Below, in pieces: positions 26,374-39,544 of a DNA stretch of 64,000 nt; within the stretch, counting starts at the first letter, position 1; each line of letters starts with the position of its first letter. This stretch comes from Volvariella volvacea V23 (lineage: Eukaryota > Basidiomycota > Agaricomycetes > Agaricales > Pluteaceae): assembly GCA_000349905.1 (NCBI GenBank), contig KB722736.1:248001-312000 (forward strand), in the 5' to 3' direction. The notes beneath the pieces are model-generated. The model did not search any database. It saw only the letters and a list, made by a program, of their open reading frames with translations, and was not told the origin of the DNA. The position numbers were made by a program, and so were the translations under genes.

Positions 26374-29223
26374 ATGCAATCGGCAGATATCTTCAATGGT
26401 GCACGAATCACCAATCATGGCAATATTTACAGCAACGTCGCTGGCAATATTTGCTACCATTCCTGCTACCATATAAATCAAGATAACTGTAAAATTTCGT
26501 CGTCATTGGCGCTGGTGATCATTTTGGTACCTTTTTCTAATTTACTCTCGACTTGTAGAAGACCCGTTGGAAAGAATGGTGGTGAAGAAGGCGATGTACT
26601 CTGACGTCCCCGAAACCGAATTAGATGAAGAGACATGCCAGGGAATTACCCAGTATATCGACTCACGGATCCAAATGGAAAAACAGGACAAAGTGCTTTG
26701 GCTTTATGGCTCAGAGGGTACAGGGAAGTCCGCTTTGTTGAAAGATTTGAAGGAGAGACTAAGTGAAGAGGATTCGAAATATACGACCAAAGCGGTTGGC
26801 TCATACTCCTTCGATTCGGGGGACGTTCGGGATGAGACCCTTGCTCACTTCATCCCAACGCTTGCGTATCAATTTGCCAATGGCGTAGAAGCTGCAAAGC
26901 CTAAAGTTTATGGGGCGATATTGCGGGACTCAACCGTGCTACAAGCCGACGTCGAGACTCAGTGGAAGAGGCTTTTGATCAAGCCAGTGCGCCATATTCA
27001 TCGTGCTTCCCCCACTCCCGTTCCCCCAGCAATCATGATCATCGATAACATGTACTACTGCAAGGAGCATGCGACGCAGATCTGGATACTAAAGCTCATG
27101 ATCATGGAGAAGTGCGATCCCAACTGGCCTATTACCTTCATCATAGTTACACGTCCACCAAATACTATCTCCCGCCCGTTAGTAGACTTGCTATCAAACC
27201 TCTGTCGTGCGTCGATTGATCTCGGTACCTGGACAAGCATGCGACCCCACATTCGATCTCACTTCACACGGTTCCTCAACAATCATCGCGACATACTTCG
27301 GTACTATTCCTCGAGTGGGACTTGGCCTTCCGATGATATTATCAACCTAATCACAACAGCTGCTAATGGGAAAGGACTTTTCGTTCAAACACTCCTCAAG
27401 TACCTGGAGTGTAATGACAATCCTCACCAGCGCCTGGTCGAAATCATGCACGTGGCAGGAGTCCCTTCGCTTGATACGCTTTACATGCAGATTGTGAAAT
27501 CATCGCACAAGCCTGAGGACACCGACTCGCAGGACCTTTTATACCTCATCTGTAGCGACATTTTACAAGACGGTAGTAAAACGTTCAGTAGGATAGTCCC
27601 TATTCTAGGCCTGACTGCCGATCAGTGTCACTCGAGGATGAGAAAGCTCCAACCCGTCTTTGATATTCCTCGTTCTTTTGACGAAGAGATCCACATCCGG
27701 TCCCTTCTGTTCGTGAAATTCTTGTTCGATAAAGATCGCAGTGATAGCTACTACACCGACGAGAAGGACCATGCAGCGAGAATTATGGCAAGGTGTCTAT
27801 CCAGTATTCAGAGGGGCCCTCCTCGTGATTTGGCGTTTTGTTGGTGGAACTGTTCGGACAAGCTCAGAGATTTGGATGCCATCCCACGGTCCTTGGCGAT
27901 TGAACTGAAGAAGTTCGACTTTGACTCGTCCCTAGAAGGCATTTACCCGGCTTTTTTCGCCGAGGGCATTGGGCCCTACCGGTACTCGTATAGGAGATTC
28001 ACGGCCATGTGCCAGCGGTTGGTTCGTATTTATCGCGATTTGTGAAAGCACGTTTTAACAAAGCGCTAGAAGGATGCCTCTTTAACTGAGAAATATGCCG
28101 AGCGCGCTATAGAGCACGCAATGCTTGCTACCTGGCTGATATTACACTACACGTGTCTACTGCAAAGCTTCTCAAGTTGTCCCCCGCCAAATTCTGGTGA
28201 CACACTGAGGTGGGGTTGTGAAGTCCCGGTAGATGGACAACATCCATCGTGGAGGGGATTTCTGACACTTGTGAGAGCTTACGACGCACAACACAATATT
28301 GGCTCGGATGATGCATGGTATTTTGGGTCCCGCGGTATGGTGGCAGACGAGCTTGTTTGCGCTTCGTTGGCGATTTTTAATGAAGATCAATGTCTCCAAA
28401 CATTGTATGCCTTCTGTTCTATGCTTATCTCCCTCCGTTAGGCTGACAAACAACATCCGACCAGGTCGAAGCAGGACTTTGAGCACTTCATTACTTGGAG
28501 TAGAGCTTGGAGTACGCCAGTTGCTTGTCCGTGAGTAAATTCAATCCCTACCACCTGGTCATGTCTCATCAAATTATTCTCACCATAGCCAGCCGGAATC
28601 TCCGCAGTGTAGGGGCCAAAATAGGGACGAGCTTCTGAAGCAGAAAATTATTACTCAATTGCGACAACTTCCATATCAGTACCACTACCATGGTTTTAAC
28701 CGGGAGAACGTCCTCTCATGGCTTCAGGTTTGTCTCTGTATCCGTATTTCTGTCCTTCTACTAACGGCGTTGATTCCATCGCTCTTAGCGTAATTTTAGC
28801 GACAGTAATCGCCCAGCAGATCTCGTTTCGTATTGGGAAGGAGATCATTATTGCACCACTGCAGTTCCGAAGCTGTCACGATCAAGCAGACACGATTTAC
28901 CCCTTCCAAGAAAGATTGACTCAGAGTCCAGTACTTTCAATTCAAATGCTCATGTTGCTGGTATTGGTTGCCTGGAATTTCAAGGCAGAGGCACCAATCC
29001 AATTTGTAGGCGGAGCCCCGCAGGCGTGGCACTTCTACAACTTCGTAACAATGACATTTGCAGAGGCCAGGAGTTCAGTAGTGGTGTCTCAGGATTTGTT
29101 GATGCTGTATTACCGTTGATCATTGTCGGGGTTGCGACAGCTGCCACAACAATATTCCTGACTCCGCGGGGGAAGCCTGAGGCTAGTCATAAGGCTCGTG
29201 AACCCTGTGACAATGAACCCTAG
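26374..29223 (+). CDS. NACHT/NLR-like P-loop NTPase 1 with C-terminal membrane anchor
   Basis: Six exons (26374-26488, 26562-28021, 28070-28404, 28465-28530, 28589-28727, 28789-29223) give 849 codons with all phases matching. The N-terminus has the Asn-rich NGARITNHGNIYSNVAGN segment common in agaricomycete NLR-like proteins. The NTPase has Walker A GSEGTGKS and a Walker B region reading AIMIIDNMYYC, lacking the usual D-A-L-D-E pattern, with FIIVTRPP after it. No ankyrin, WD40 or TPR repeats are seen. The C-terminal part, shared only with gene 2, carries conserved motifs AIEHAMLATWLILHY, CASLAIF, WSRAW and a Tyr/His-rich NVLSWLQ block. The last exon ends with a hydrophobic helix (AVLPLIIVGVATAATTIFL) and a basic tail, suggesting tail anchoring. 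The start codon is uncertain; in-frame ATGs exist further 5'. Confidence 0.75.
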
Positions 29224-29334
29224 ACGCGTTCTCCCTCTACGGTTATTCCTTTTTTCACGAGATTTATTATTTTTACACTTGCTCTCATCCTTTTCTTGCA
29301 TGTATGCATATATTGTACTGAAATCCGTGATAAT

Positions 29335-29488
29335 GTGTTGCGTAAGTTTGACCCCACCTGGGTAATTTACCAGTAACCTACCAGACCCCATCTTTTGTAG
29401 GGGAATTTACCTGTAAGTTACGGTAATTTAGTCACGTGTACTGGTAAATTTGGTTTTGGTAAAAAACTACATCAAATTTACGCAACAC
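29335..29488. mobile_element. short inverted-repeat element (MITE candidate)
   Basis: The ends are a 17-bp inverted repeat with one mismatch: GTGTTGCGTAAGTTTGA at the left and TCAAATTTACGCAACAC at the right. The 154-bp element is non-coding, and its interior is rich in GGTAAATT/GGTAATTTACC-like palindromic words. A clear target-site duplication was not found. It lies about 110 bp downstream of NLR-like gene 1. Confidence 0.6.
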
Positions 29489-30809
29489 TACTGTGATTAT
29501 AACTTTCTAGTTTTTTCAATAAGGCGCTTTGTGAGCGCGTGACCGTCTTCACCGACCCTTAACTTGTACATGTGTCCGGAGTCCCTCTCTCTCTTCCACA
29601 ACGATGTCCTGAATCGCGATCCCATCTTGGCATTGTAGTATCTGCCTTCGTCATTACACCACCAGGGACAAAGTTGGTCCGGTGAACCGCTGTGTGGTAC
29701 TGCTTCAAGAGTGGGCGTTCGTTAGCGCTCCTTCTTTAATTATTATTTGTTGGTTCAGCCGCCACAGCTCACCATCTCGTGGTTGCTCACGTTCATCAGC
29801 AATTAATGAGTCATAGATTTGAGAGCAGTTGGAGCGCATGAGGTAAGTGAAACTCTAGAAATTAAGTGTTTCAAAAACGTTGATTTAACTTAATGTATCA
29901 GCTCATGTTACCTCTAACGAGCATCTGCTCACACCGAGAGGTATCAGTGCAGAAATGTGGACTTGTTTCTGTACGTCTGCCGTACGTTGCACTACGACAT
30001 GCCATGGTATTAGCGCAATTCTGCCATACTTTTCGTTATCTGGTCCCTGTTCCATTACAACGCGTTGTTGATCGTGGGCCTGAATCGACGCTCCCACAGT
30101 ATGTGTAGCACGTTAATTAAACAACGTGTACTCCTACATATCATCTCTAACCCTGAACCTAACCCTTTCGTACCCCTTTTCCTTCGCAAGTATGACAAAG
30201 ACATTCTTGGACCTGCATGTGGTGACAATCACCCAGATGTTCACACATTCTCTCCGACGATATTAGACGCATGCATTAGTGCAGTTGTACAACGTAATCC
30301 TTGAATGCTGCCGTGTTTACTACGGTTTCTGCACTTCACGCCCAGACCAATATAGCCTCCATTTCCTAAGCTCCCGTGTGCATTTCCCTATCTCGATAAG
30401 AGCTGCAAGTCATACTCATCTACGGAGTTTTGGTGTTCCCCGGCGCACTGGCTTCACAGCTTCCCGATAAGCGCCCATTAGCCCCGTATAACCGGATCGT
30501 GGTCGCAATGAGGCCCGAGTACCTCTAAACGCCTGTCCTACATTGTACTCATGGGATCCCTGCTGCATCACATACTCCAGGATGAACATCATGCGCCTCG
30601 TTCCAGGCTCGCATGCACAGCAGACATGGTATTCATACTAGTGCTCTCACGGCACGGATGAGGCATCAATCGAGTAAAGTATACTCCGTATTAATTACCC
30701 TTCCGAGTCCGTGTCTTCCCATTCCCAAACTACACCATTTGTCTTTTATACACAAGGCCTATCTTGACAATAGCTGCACCGAACTAGCAACCCGGACACT
30801 CCCAACTCG
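29489..30809. other. intergenic between the two NLR-like genes
   Basis: Contains the diverged copy of the gene-1 upstream segment (about 29537-29630). No coding gene was recognised. Two CTAACCCT-like words at 30148-30168 are too few to call telomeric repeat. Confidence 0.45.
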
Positions 30810-33646
30810 ATGTCTTCAGCTCGTTTCCAGAACTCGCCCACTGAGGGCGAAAATGGCCACCAGACGAACGTACTCTCTGGGGGAAGTGTTCGATTGGAAC
30901 AAAGCGCCATGTACAATGCAGCCAACATGCAATTGAACTTTGGCTCTCCTGGTAGTTCGCGTAATTATGACTATCCTTTGTTCTGGTGCTTAGTTCTGAT
31001 GCTTTTGTCTAGCTAGAGCACTGCTGTTCGAGCACGCTATAAAAAATGCACCACACTATAGAGATATAGCACCCATCGGACTAAACGAGGACAATGGTGA
31101 ACAACTCAAGCTTTACATTATTTCACGGATTTTAGACGTCAAACGGAAGAAGAATATTATTTGGCTTCATGGCTCGGAGAGTACGGGGAAATCAAAGATG
31201 CTCGCCGATTTGGAGTTTGAGCTGAAAGGCGGAGGCTCAATCAAAGGAGTAGGCTCATTTTCCTTTCGTTCAAGTGACGGAAAAGCCGCCAAAATTGTCT
31301 CAACCCTCGCATATCGGCTGGCCACAAACGAGGAGGCTGTTGGACAGCATATAGATCAGGCGATAGCGAAAGATCGCGCTATCTTCGACGCAGATTTTAA
31401 GACGCAGTGGAGAGAACTCATCACGGAGCCTGTGAGACGATCTCCTCTTTCCCTCCCCGCAGTTATGATGGTTGATGCCTTGGATCATTGCAAAGAGGAA
31501 TGGGAACAGCGCGCAGTGTTGGAGGCGATATCGACTTGTGGGTCAAATTTTCCAATCGCTTTTCTTATAACGACTCGTCCCCGGAGCGCCATTTATGATG
31601 GCGTAGAGAACACCCTTGCAAAACTTTCTCATGTTTCAATCGACGTCGATGACTGGATCAATATACGACCGCGCGTTCGGTCTAAATTCGCGGAATTATC
31701 CACCAAACGGAATCCTCCGAATCCCGAAGACGCCTGGCCCTCTGACGACATTGTCAACCGTATCACCGTCACAGTCAATGGACAAGACGACTACATCGAA
31801 ACGTTCTTCAAGTACCTCGACCAGGATTCCGTTACCCCGGAGGAGCACCTGGCAGATTTCCTCGAGCACATACCAGAGGGTCCCTCCTCGCTTGACGAAT
31901 TATACACGCAGATCATGCGATCGTTATATAAGCCCAATAACTCAAAATTTGAGGACTTCTTATTCCTTATCTGCAGCGACGCGTTACAAGGTACCGCCAA
32001 GTCGATAGGGGAGCTAAGGAGGATTTTAGGCCCGGATTACCATGAATGTAGCCAAAGCCTTATCAAGCTCCGTCCAGTCGTGAACCTTTCGAGCACTACC
32101 ACCGACAAAGCGATACTATCTGACATTTCGACAACTACGTCTTTTTCTGCCTTCTTGTTTGACAAACACCGTAATCAAAAGTACTTCGTCGACAAGAAAG
32201 TCTGCGCAGCTAGGGTTATGGAAAGATGCGTGGTAGAATTGAGAGCGAACGCATTGCGACACACTCCCGATCGCACTTTTACGTTCTGTTGGTGGAAGTG
32301 CTCCGCCTATTTACAGCAGCCGGAAGACATCCCTAAAAGTCTGGTAAAACAACTCCAAGAAATCGACTTCGATTCGTTCCTTTATAGGCTTTCTCATGCA
32401 TTCTTAATGGATGGGTTTGCCTCTTACTTTGATCATTACAATAAATTTGGTTCTACGCTTCAATTCTGGGTGAGTTGCAATGCGATTTCTCATATCTACG
32501 GATTCGACTAATGGATCCGGTATAAACTCCATAGAATCAACCTTTATTAATTTCGAAATACCCCCAACACGCCATAGAATACGCAACATTGGCGAGGTGG
32601 CTTACAATCCATTATTCATGTGTTTTAAATGGTCGCACAGACTGTCCTATACCCTATAATTACGACGCGCTGAGCAGTTGTGAATATTCAGCCGATGCGC
32701 AGCGCCCATTGTCTTGGAGGACTCTATTGACGCTTGTTAGAGTACTTCATGAGCAATCCGGTATTCCTGAACACGACGAATTTGGATTTTGGTCCCGTGG
32801 GTTACAAGCGGATGATTTGGTTTGTGCTTCCCTAGCTGTTTTCTATGAGAGTCAGTGGTTCGGTCTACCGTATGTTACTCCTTTCGTTCTTTGTGTGACA
32901 CCTCGGATTCACCTAGCGACACGATCTAGACCGGATGATTCAGAGCACCTGATGACATGGAGCAGAGCCTGGTCCCAGTGCGTATAAGAATCGTTTCACG
33001 TTTATTCACCTCATCGGTGTTTTGTCCATGTCAGACAAGCAGGAAGCCAAGCTGAGGGAAACCAGGACGAATATGAACGCCTTAAGGATAATATCGTTAG
33101 GTTATTAAGATCACTCCCAAAAAGTTATCACTACCACCCACAGAACCAAACTAACGTCCTCGCTTGGCTCAAGGTCAGCCTGCAGACTAAAATTCTCTAT
33201 CTTGTGCTCGTCAAGCTAACATGTGCCACTATTAGCGTACTAAATTCAGCAACGAGGACTATCCTACAGACCTTATTGCCCATTGGGAAGCAGGTGACTG
33301 TTCGTCTCCAGTGACCAAAGATAGTTTGGCGCCAAACGAGAGCAGTTTACGAGTACCAGAAAGCGACTCAGGGGTACAAGTCGGAATGAGCTCCCCGGAA
33401 CTGACTAATGGCACGCATTCAAGATCTCATTCCGCGGGACCAATCAGTAGTTTGACAGAGGTTGAGGCGAGCTCGGACTCAAATGAAAATATACGAAGGC
33501 CACCAGGGAAGGAATTACCGTCAGCTTCAGACACCTCCCTCAATGATTCAGGCAGGTTGATGCAACCTTTGCGAGGCAACAACCAGGAATCTACGGATGA
33601 GACTTCGAGATCTAAGGAAATAACTCGATTTCCATCAGTTCCGTAG
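30810..33646 (+). CDS. NACHT/NLR-like P-loop NTPase 2
   Basis: Six exons (30810-30951, 31013-32469, 32535-32869, 32930-32977, 33035-33173, 33236-33646) give 843 codons. Exons 3 and 5 have exactly the same lengths (335 and 139 nt) as in gene 1. The N-terminus is MSSARFQNSPTEGENG, followed by Walker A GSESTGKS, Walker B AVMMVDALDHC (closer to the family norm than gene 1) and FLITTRPR. The shared C-terminal domain shows AIEYATLARWLTIHY, CASLAVF, WSRAW and NVLAWLK. The final exon diverges from gene 1: it has no hydrophobic helix but a Ser-rich, probably disordered tail of about 120 residues. Such STAND-type proteins are thought to act in non-self recognition and programmed cell death in fungi; the role of this pair is inference only. 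Confidence 0.75.
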
Positions 33647-34781
33647 CCCCATGGATTGGATTGGGTCTCACCTCAGCTGTTGTGCTAATGCAGTGGTGGC
33701 AAATGTCGAGGACGAGGAGATTCAGAAGAGTTTGATTTTTTTTTTTTTTAAATTACAAAATATGACTTTTTGTTTGTTTGTTGTATATTTTTTGAGTGAA
33801 TGAATGAATTCTATATCCATTTGACTCATACAGACAGCTGCCAACCCTTACACCCACTGGAGAACACTCTCGCTAACCGCTCAGAGAGCAATGGATACGA
33901 TCCTCAAGACACCGGAACTACTGTAACCTACGCTTACGGGTAATGTAATCCCGATACTTGCGAGCATCTCCCCTCCTTGAAGCTCCTTCCACTTTGGTAG
34001 GAGATACGAAAAAAATGATAGCCAAAATGATAACACGATTGATCGACCACCCCATAAGCACTAGTATTTGTATGACTGGGTACTGACACTGTGACCTTCA
34101 ACAATGCGCACAGAAAATAACGTATGAGTAGTTGAAACGGGCTTACATTTGGATGTTGGAATTTTTCACCCTGTACAAGATACCGCTGAGCATTGAAATC
34201 GAGGGTTTGTTCATGTAGCTCAGAGTACCCCAACAGTTGGCAGCTGATATCTGTTCAAAAAGAGCACTGGGATGGAACCTCACGTATTCGAAGAATTCGA
34301 AGACAGAACACCCGCACATTTATCGTCGGGTTTACGGTGCAATCAAATGATCAGCACATTAGGAATGAAGAAGGGACTGAATGCACGGGCGACGTAGAAT
34401 AAGAAACCCGAACATACAATCCCGTGTTCTCATTCTTCATTCCATTCAAGGACGTAAAAGCTGGGTGTACCCCAATTTGCATGCCAGGCGGCGTCATGTG
34501 GACATGTAATGCTTCTAACCCCATCAGAGTTTTTGAAGGGCTCACATGTTGCTACTTGTCGCCTCTCGGTCGTTCTGGAATTCAGGGTTCAACGTTCAAC
34601 AACCTCCCCGGTGCCACCTGATGACCGCCACACCCCGCTCTCGACTTTTGACAGTCAGAGCTAAAAAAAAAAAAGATGGCCTAAAGTCCTTTGGACTTCA
34701 GATAAATAGGACTATGCATCAGTGTTTTTCTGCAGAGTCGTACTCAAGGTCCCCCAACAACTTCTTCAAAGTTACTAAAAC
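33647..34781. other. intergenic between NLR-like gene 2 and lectin 2
   Basis: No gene recognised. A T/A-rich stretch with a long poly-T lies at about 33736-33752, shortly 3' of the NLR-like gene. The 34.0-34.6 kb part has only short frames without a domain. Confidence 0.45.
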
Positions 34782-36043
34782 ATGACAACATCTGGTCAAA
34801 ATGCAGGTGCGTACTCTCTCGTTCACAGTTGTACCCTGACTCACTAAATTTGTGTTGGCATCTAGTACCCCCTACCCGCCCAAAGGGTTGCGCAGACATC
34901 GTGGGCTTCGGTGATGCAGGTGTTTATGTTGTCCGCAACTCTGTCAACCTTAGGCCTCAGTTGGCCATCACCGATTTCGGTTATAATGCCGGCGGATGGA
35001 GAACTGAAAAGCACCTCCGTCTCGTCGCAGACGTAACTGGCACTGGTACAGGCGACGTCGTCGGCTTTGGCGAAGCTGGTGTCATCATCGCCTTCAACAA
35101 CAACGACAACACGTTCCAGCAACCGAGGCTAGTTCTACGGGACTTTGCATATAGCGCAGGAAATTGGCGAGTTGAGAAGCATCTTCGCTTCCTGTCCGAC
35201 CTCAGGAGGACGGGTAGAGCGGACGTCATAGGATTTGGAGATGCGGGTGTTCTGGTCGCACAGAACAATGGCAATGGGAATTTCGGGAATGTGTATTACG
35301 CCCTCAACAATTTCGGCTACAACCAAACCTGGCGGGTCGAGAAGCATGTCCGCCTCCTTGGTGATGTCGATGGAGATGGTTATCCCGACATTATCGGCTT
35401 CGGGGAGAACGCGACTTACATCTCGATCAACAACCGCGATGGGACGTTCAGACAACCCAAAATCGTCAGCGACACGTTTTGCTACGGTAAAACATGGCGT
35501 GTAGAGAAGCACCCTCGATTCGTTGCCGACTTGACTGGAGATGCTAGGGTGGATATCATTGGATTTGGGGATCCAGGCGTGTACACTGCGATCAACAAGG
35601 GCGATGGCATCTTCCAAGGCCCCAACTTGGTTGTCAACGACTTTGGCTATAACCAAGGCTGGCGTGTCGAGAACCATCCACGATTCGTTGCTGACCTCAC
35701 TGGCGATGGCCGAGCAGACATCATTGGTTTTGGGGATGCTGGTGTGTATGTGTCCTATAACAATGGCGATGGCACCTTCCAGCCTCCCAAGCTTGTCATC
35801 AACAACTTTGGATACAATGCGGGAGGATGGCGTGTTGATAAGCACCCGAGGTTTGTGGCTGACCTCACTGGAGACGGGCGCGCTGATATCATCGGTTTTG
35901 GCGAGGCTGGGATTTATGTGGCGCTTAATGACGGAAGGGGAGGGTTTGGTCCGGTGCAAAGGATAGTTGATAACTTGGGATATAGCGCGGGAGGATGGAG
36001 GGTGGAGAAGCATGTTCGCTACCCGGCTAACCTCTACCTGTGA
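34782..36043 (+). CDS. PVL-type seven-bladed beta-propeller lectin (copy 2)
   Basis: Two exons (34782-34806 and 34866-36043) encode 400 residues, essentially the size of Psathyrella velutina lectin. MTTSGQNA precedes PPTRPKGCADIVGFGDAGVY. Seven repeats of about 55 residues follow, each with an FG-GAP/VCBS-like calcium-loop motif (for example DLTGDGRADIIGFG), a GVYVxxNNGxGxF strand pair and an FGYxxGWRVEKH linker. The last blade closes with HVRYPANLYL. There is no signal peptide, as in most mushroom lectins, so it is probably cytosolic. By family it should bind terminal GlcNAc or sialic acid between blades. No lesion is visible. Its codons align closely with the broken copy at 6750-7989. Confidence 0.93.
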
Positions 36044-39000
36044 ACTAGTTATCGTCTTGGTCAAATTTAAGTCAAATTGATATATGTCAAAAATGCATGG
36101 GGCAGTACCCACGAGTGTAAAATTTAACAGCGAATTTGACTTGATGGTCCTTTAGACGCTTGATCAGCCGAGTTAGCACCTCTGGAATAGCGGGAAACCA
36201 CCAAGAAAAACGTCGGACCTGGTCGAGCGACTCGGTGAGCATGTCCGTCATTCTTCCATCGCATGTCTTCGCATTCTCGAGCGCTCTTCAACGACAAGCG
36301 CGCCTTAGTCCACGTCGAGGGACCAACGCTTGCTGTCCGACCTGATGGCCACCAACAGAGATGTAGCGCACCGGCTACCACCGAAATTTGACCGAGAAGG
36401 GCAGCCTTGCGGCCCTTGCCGGCCGGGCATCGCCTAAAATGGGAAGTACCCCTATCTCAATTTTACTCCAACAAGAACAAAAACTTAAAATGAGCTCACA
36501 TCCCGCTCCTATCCCTAACGAAGAACTAGACGAAAACTTTAAATCACCCAAGTCCATATCCAACATCAATAAACAACGAAACGCCATTACCAGTACTGGT
36601 GCTGGCTTTGCGCCCATAGCGAAACCAGTGTCAATCCTCTTGATACAGTTATGCCTCGATCTCACTCCACCCACTGACGACATCGTTCTGGCGTTTATTC
36701 GAAATATCAGTTTATCGTCGCGTCTTCGCACGCGAACACGGGCGTTGGATAGACCAAAACCGATGGACAAACTTGGCTTCAAGTTGATCGCGCGTTCTTC
36801 ACTTCTCGAGACATAGCGACCTCGATAGCAAGCGGCAAATTCGCAAAACTCAGCTCAGAAAACCTAATCGTTCCGCTTGTGCACAATTCGGTTTTCTCTA
36901 GTCGAGTTGAGAGACACAAAAGACAATTCAAACAGGCAACAGACCGCAAAATGTTCCCAGGACCTGATGATCCTGTCGTGTTACAGACCTGCTTCGCAAT
37001 GAAGGCTGCCAGAGGGGAGCGGGACCAGTGTCTCGTCGAAAGCAGCAGGCAGACTGGCATCTGCCTACCGCGAAACCGCATTCTCTGCCCATTCCCCAAC
37101 AACAGCATCTGTACAAGAGAGGGATCCGATTCAATCCATGAGATGCTCAACGCTGTTCGGATTCACTTGAGCGTGCCGTGGTATACTGTTGCTAGGACGG
37201 GGAGGGGAAGGAGTATGAGTTTCATCTGCATAGTTTTATGCAGAGGGTTATTTTGAGGGAGAGTTGGAGGATGAGGGAGGGAGGGGATCCTGTGTGATTG
37301 GAGGAGTATCCGGTGGTGGTGGTGGATGTGGAAATGGGGGTGGTGGGTGATCCGTGTTTGAGTAGTTCTAGGACTATGCTTGGAGATGTAAGTGTTCGGA
37401 TGTTCATGCGTGTTTTTGCATTGATCACTTGGGATTGTACAGGCATTCTTGAGCCCGTCGGCCGAAGTGGCAGGGGAGGAAGTGGAAGGAAGCAAACGCA
37501 AACGCACAGGAGAAGGATTGGACGACCGTATAGGCCTAGCAAATGCTTAAGCCATAGACGAAAGATCTGCACTCCTGATCATCGATTTTAGAATTGTTTC
37601 AAATATTCGGATCCGGGGACCCCACACGCCAAAGAGAGTGACAGCCAGGTCGAGTGCCCAGCTGGATCCAAATGTACGCCACATCGAAGCTCTTCTTCGC
37701 TCCCATGTTAATTCAACCTTAATTTAGCGTTTAGTCCTCCCAGTCCTGTCAAAATCGACCTACCCGAACACCTTCGCGACCACTTCTCATCCGAATCCAC
37801 TGGTGGAAGAAGCGAGAGTGACTGTGATTCGCTACCGACAACGTGTGCGACAAAAAGGCATGGCCGTCTCATTGGCGATAGATGAATGACGAGCTGGCTA
37901 GTTGTGTAGATTTCTTGTGTCCACTTTAATTCAGATGAAGAATTGACAGGAATGATGTGCAGCGTATTGTCATGATGCGCAATGATGCATTGAGCCGAAT
38001 TAAAACCTTGGCAACATTACATGCCCAGGGCCCACAAGCACCCACCCTGTCTTCCTGGCAACAAACACCACAATACCACCCCCACCGACAAAAACTCTCT
38101 CTCGAAAAACAAGCATTTCTTGTGCACCAAAACAGAACAAAGCCGTCCTTGTGCAAACTCAAACTGCAGCGATCCACAAAGCATAAATTACAACGGGTTG
38201 CCGGCAACGTGCTCGACGTCGGCGACAAAAGCCTCCGATGGCTTATCTAATCGTGATAGCCGGGGCATAGCCGAGATGAAACGCGGTCCCGTGACCCATG
38301 TTCGAATTTCGAGGGGGTCCCTGAGGTTGGTTAAACTGTTCAACTTTGAACGTGAAGGGGGTGTTCAGGGCTCGAGCAACACTTGTTCAAGTTCCCTTTA
38401 CTTTCCTACTTCCAGCCTCCTCCTCTCTTCTAGCCGTAGTTTTTTCTTTTCTGGTAGTTAGCTGTTAGGTTAGACCCGAGGGAGAGCTTGCAGAAGGGTC
38501 GTTGTCGCCGTCGTTCCTCTCCTTGGGGCTTTTTGTTCGAGGTGAGTTCGAGTGCCTGATCTGCCTAACCGTCGATGGCCGTGAGCTAAATTGAGGACAC
38601 ATCAACCTCCACAATCTGCACATTTGCACATTTACAGCTTCAGCCGAGCAGCACGACCGTGACAGCGCTTTCGCAAGACATTCCCCTTCATCATCATCAT
38701 CATCATCATCTCCCAATCTGTGTTTGTAGATTCCGATTCGGTTCGATTCCGAGTGAGAGAACGAAAGCGTCCTCTTCCTCTTACCTACCTTTCTCTCTCG
38801 TTCGTTAGTTTCTCGTTTCTGCTTCTCGTTCGCCGTTCAACGAGTCTGCGTTTCGTCCGTTTAACCAGTTCGTCATTCGTCTACTCTTCGTCGTTCATCC
38901 GTCCGTTCGTTGTCGTTGGAGGAAAAGAGGGGAAGCGGCTCTTCAAAAGCTTCAATCAATCGAGTTCGGGTTTTTCGAGTTTGAGTTTGGGATATATAGA

Positions 39001-39544
39001 TACAAAAAGAAGGCCTAGGTACGCACCCTTTCTTTCTCAGAGGGTAAGTCACGGTCTCTTCCTCCTCTCTCCCTCCACCTCACTCGCTATCACAGTTTTA
39101 GGATTTTCCGTCTCCGCAAATCGAGCTAACAACCAAGACCACTTGTACTCACACTCACGCACGCAAAACAAACAATACCCGCAATCCCCCTCAATTGTTT
39201 ACTATCCCTCACGAAAGCATATCACCAACGCATACGCACGCACCTGTACGACCAAGAAGACGCAAGAGCACCGACACGAGAGAAACGTAAGATCATTCAA
39301 GAACGAAGCATTACGAACAGAAGACGTACGAAGAACACGAAACACGAGCCCATCACATCACATCACCCCAGTCACGCATTAAACGCTACATCCACGCGCG
39401 TCGCATCAGCACGAGTTTCAACCCTTGCATTTTGGCACTCGTCGCGTTTTTTTCTAGTTGCGCACCTGATTTAAAAAAAAACAAATATCAGCATTCACGT
39501 CAGCAACAACAACCGCAGCATTATCATCATCATCATCAAGAACA
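36044..39544. other. long stretch without a confident gene
   Basis: Plus-strand frames at 36388-36816 (including PIPNEELDENFKSPKSISN) and 36879-37256 are adjacent but carry no domain I recognise and no clear splice path between them; they may be remnants of one decayed gene. From 38,250 to 39,544 the DNA is C/T-rich with a CAT microsatellite (38689-38711). This fits the promoter and long 5' leader of the following large gene better than coding sequence. Confidence 0.4.

Noticed and set aside
30148..30168. Interstitial telomere repeat (CTAACCCTGAACCTAACCC)
   Set aside because: Only two imperfect units, with no further TTAGGG array; chance or ordinary promoter sequence.
35135..36112. Long minus-strand frame of 325 codons opposite lectin 2
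   Set aside because: Exact antisense shadow of a clear lectin exon; the same kind of shadow occurs opposite lectin 3.
36388..37256. Gene of unknown function on the plus strand
   Set aside because: Two adjacent frames without domain, splice path or paralogue support; kept only as a note in the intergenic entry.
38689..38711. CAT-repeat as functional element
   Set aside because: Simple trinucleotide microsatellite in untranslated sequence; nothing supports a role.
38746..38757. tRNA gene (perfect B-box word GGTTCGATTCC)
   Set aside because: No A box or acceptor stem around it; the region is C/T-rich leader sequence.
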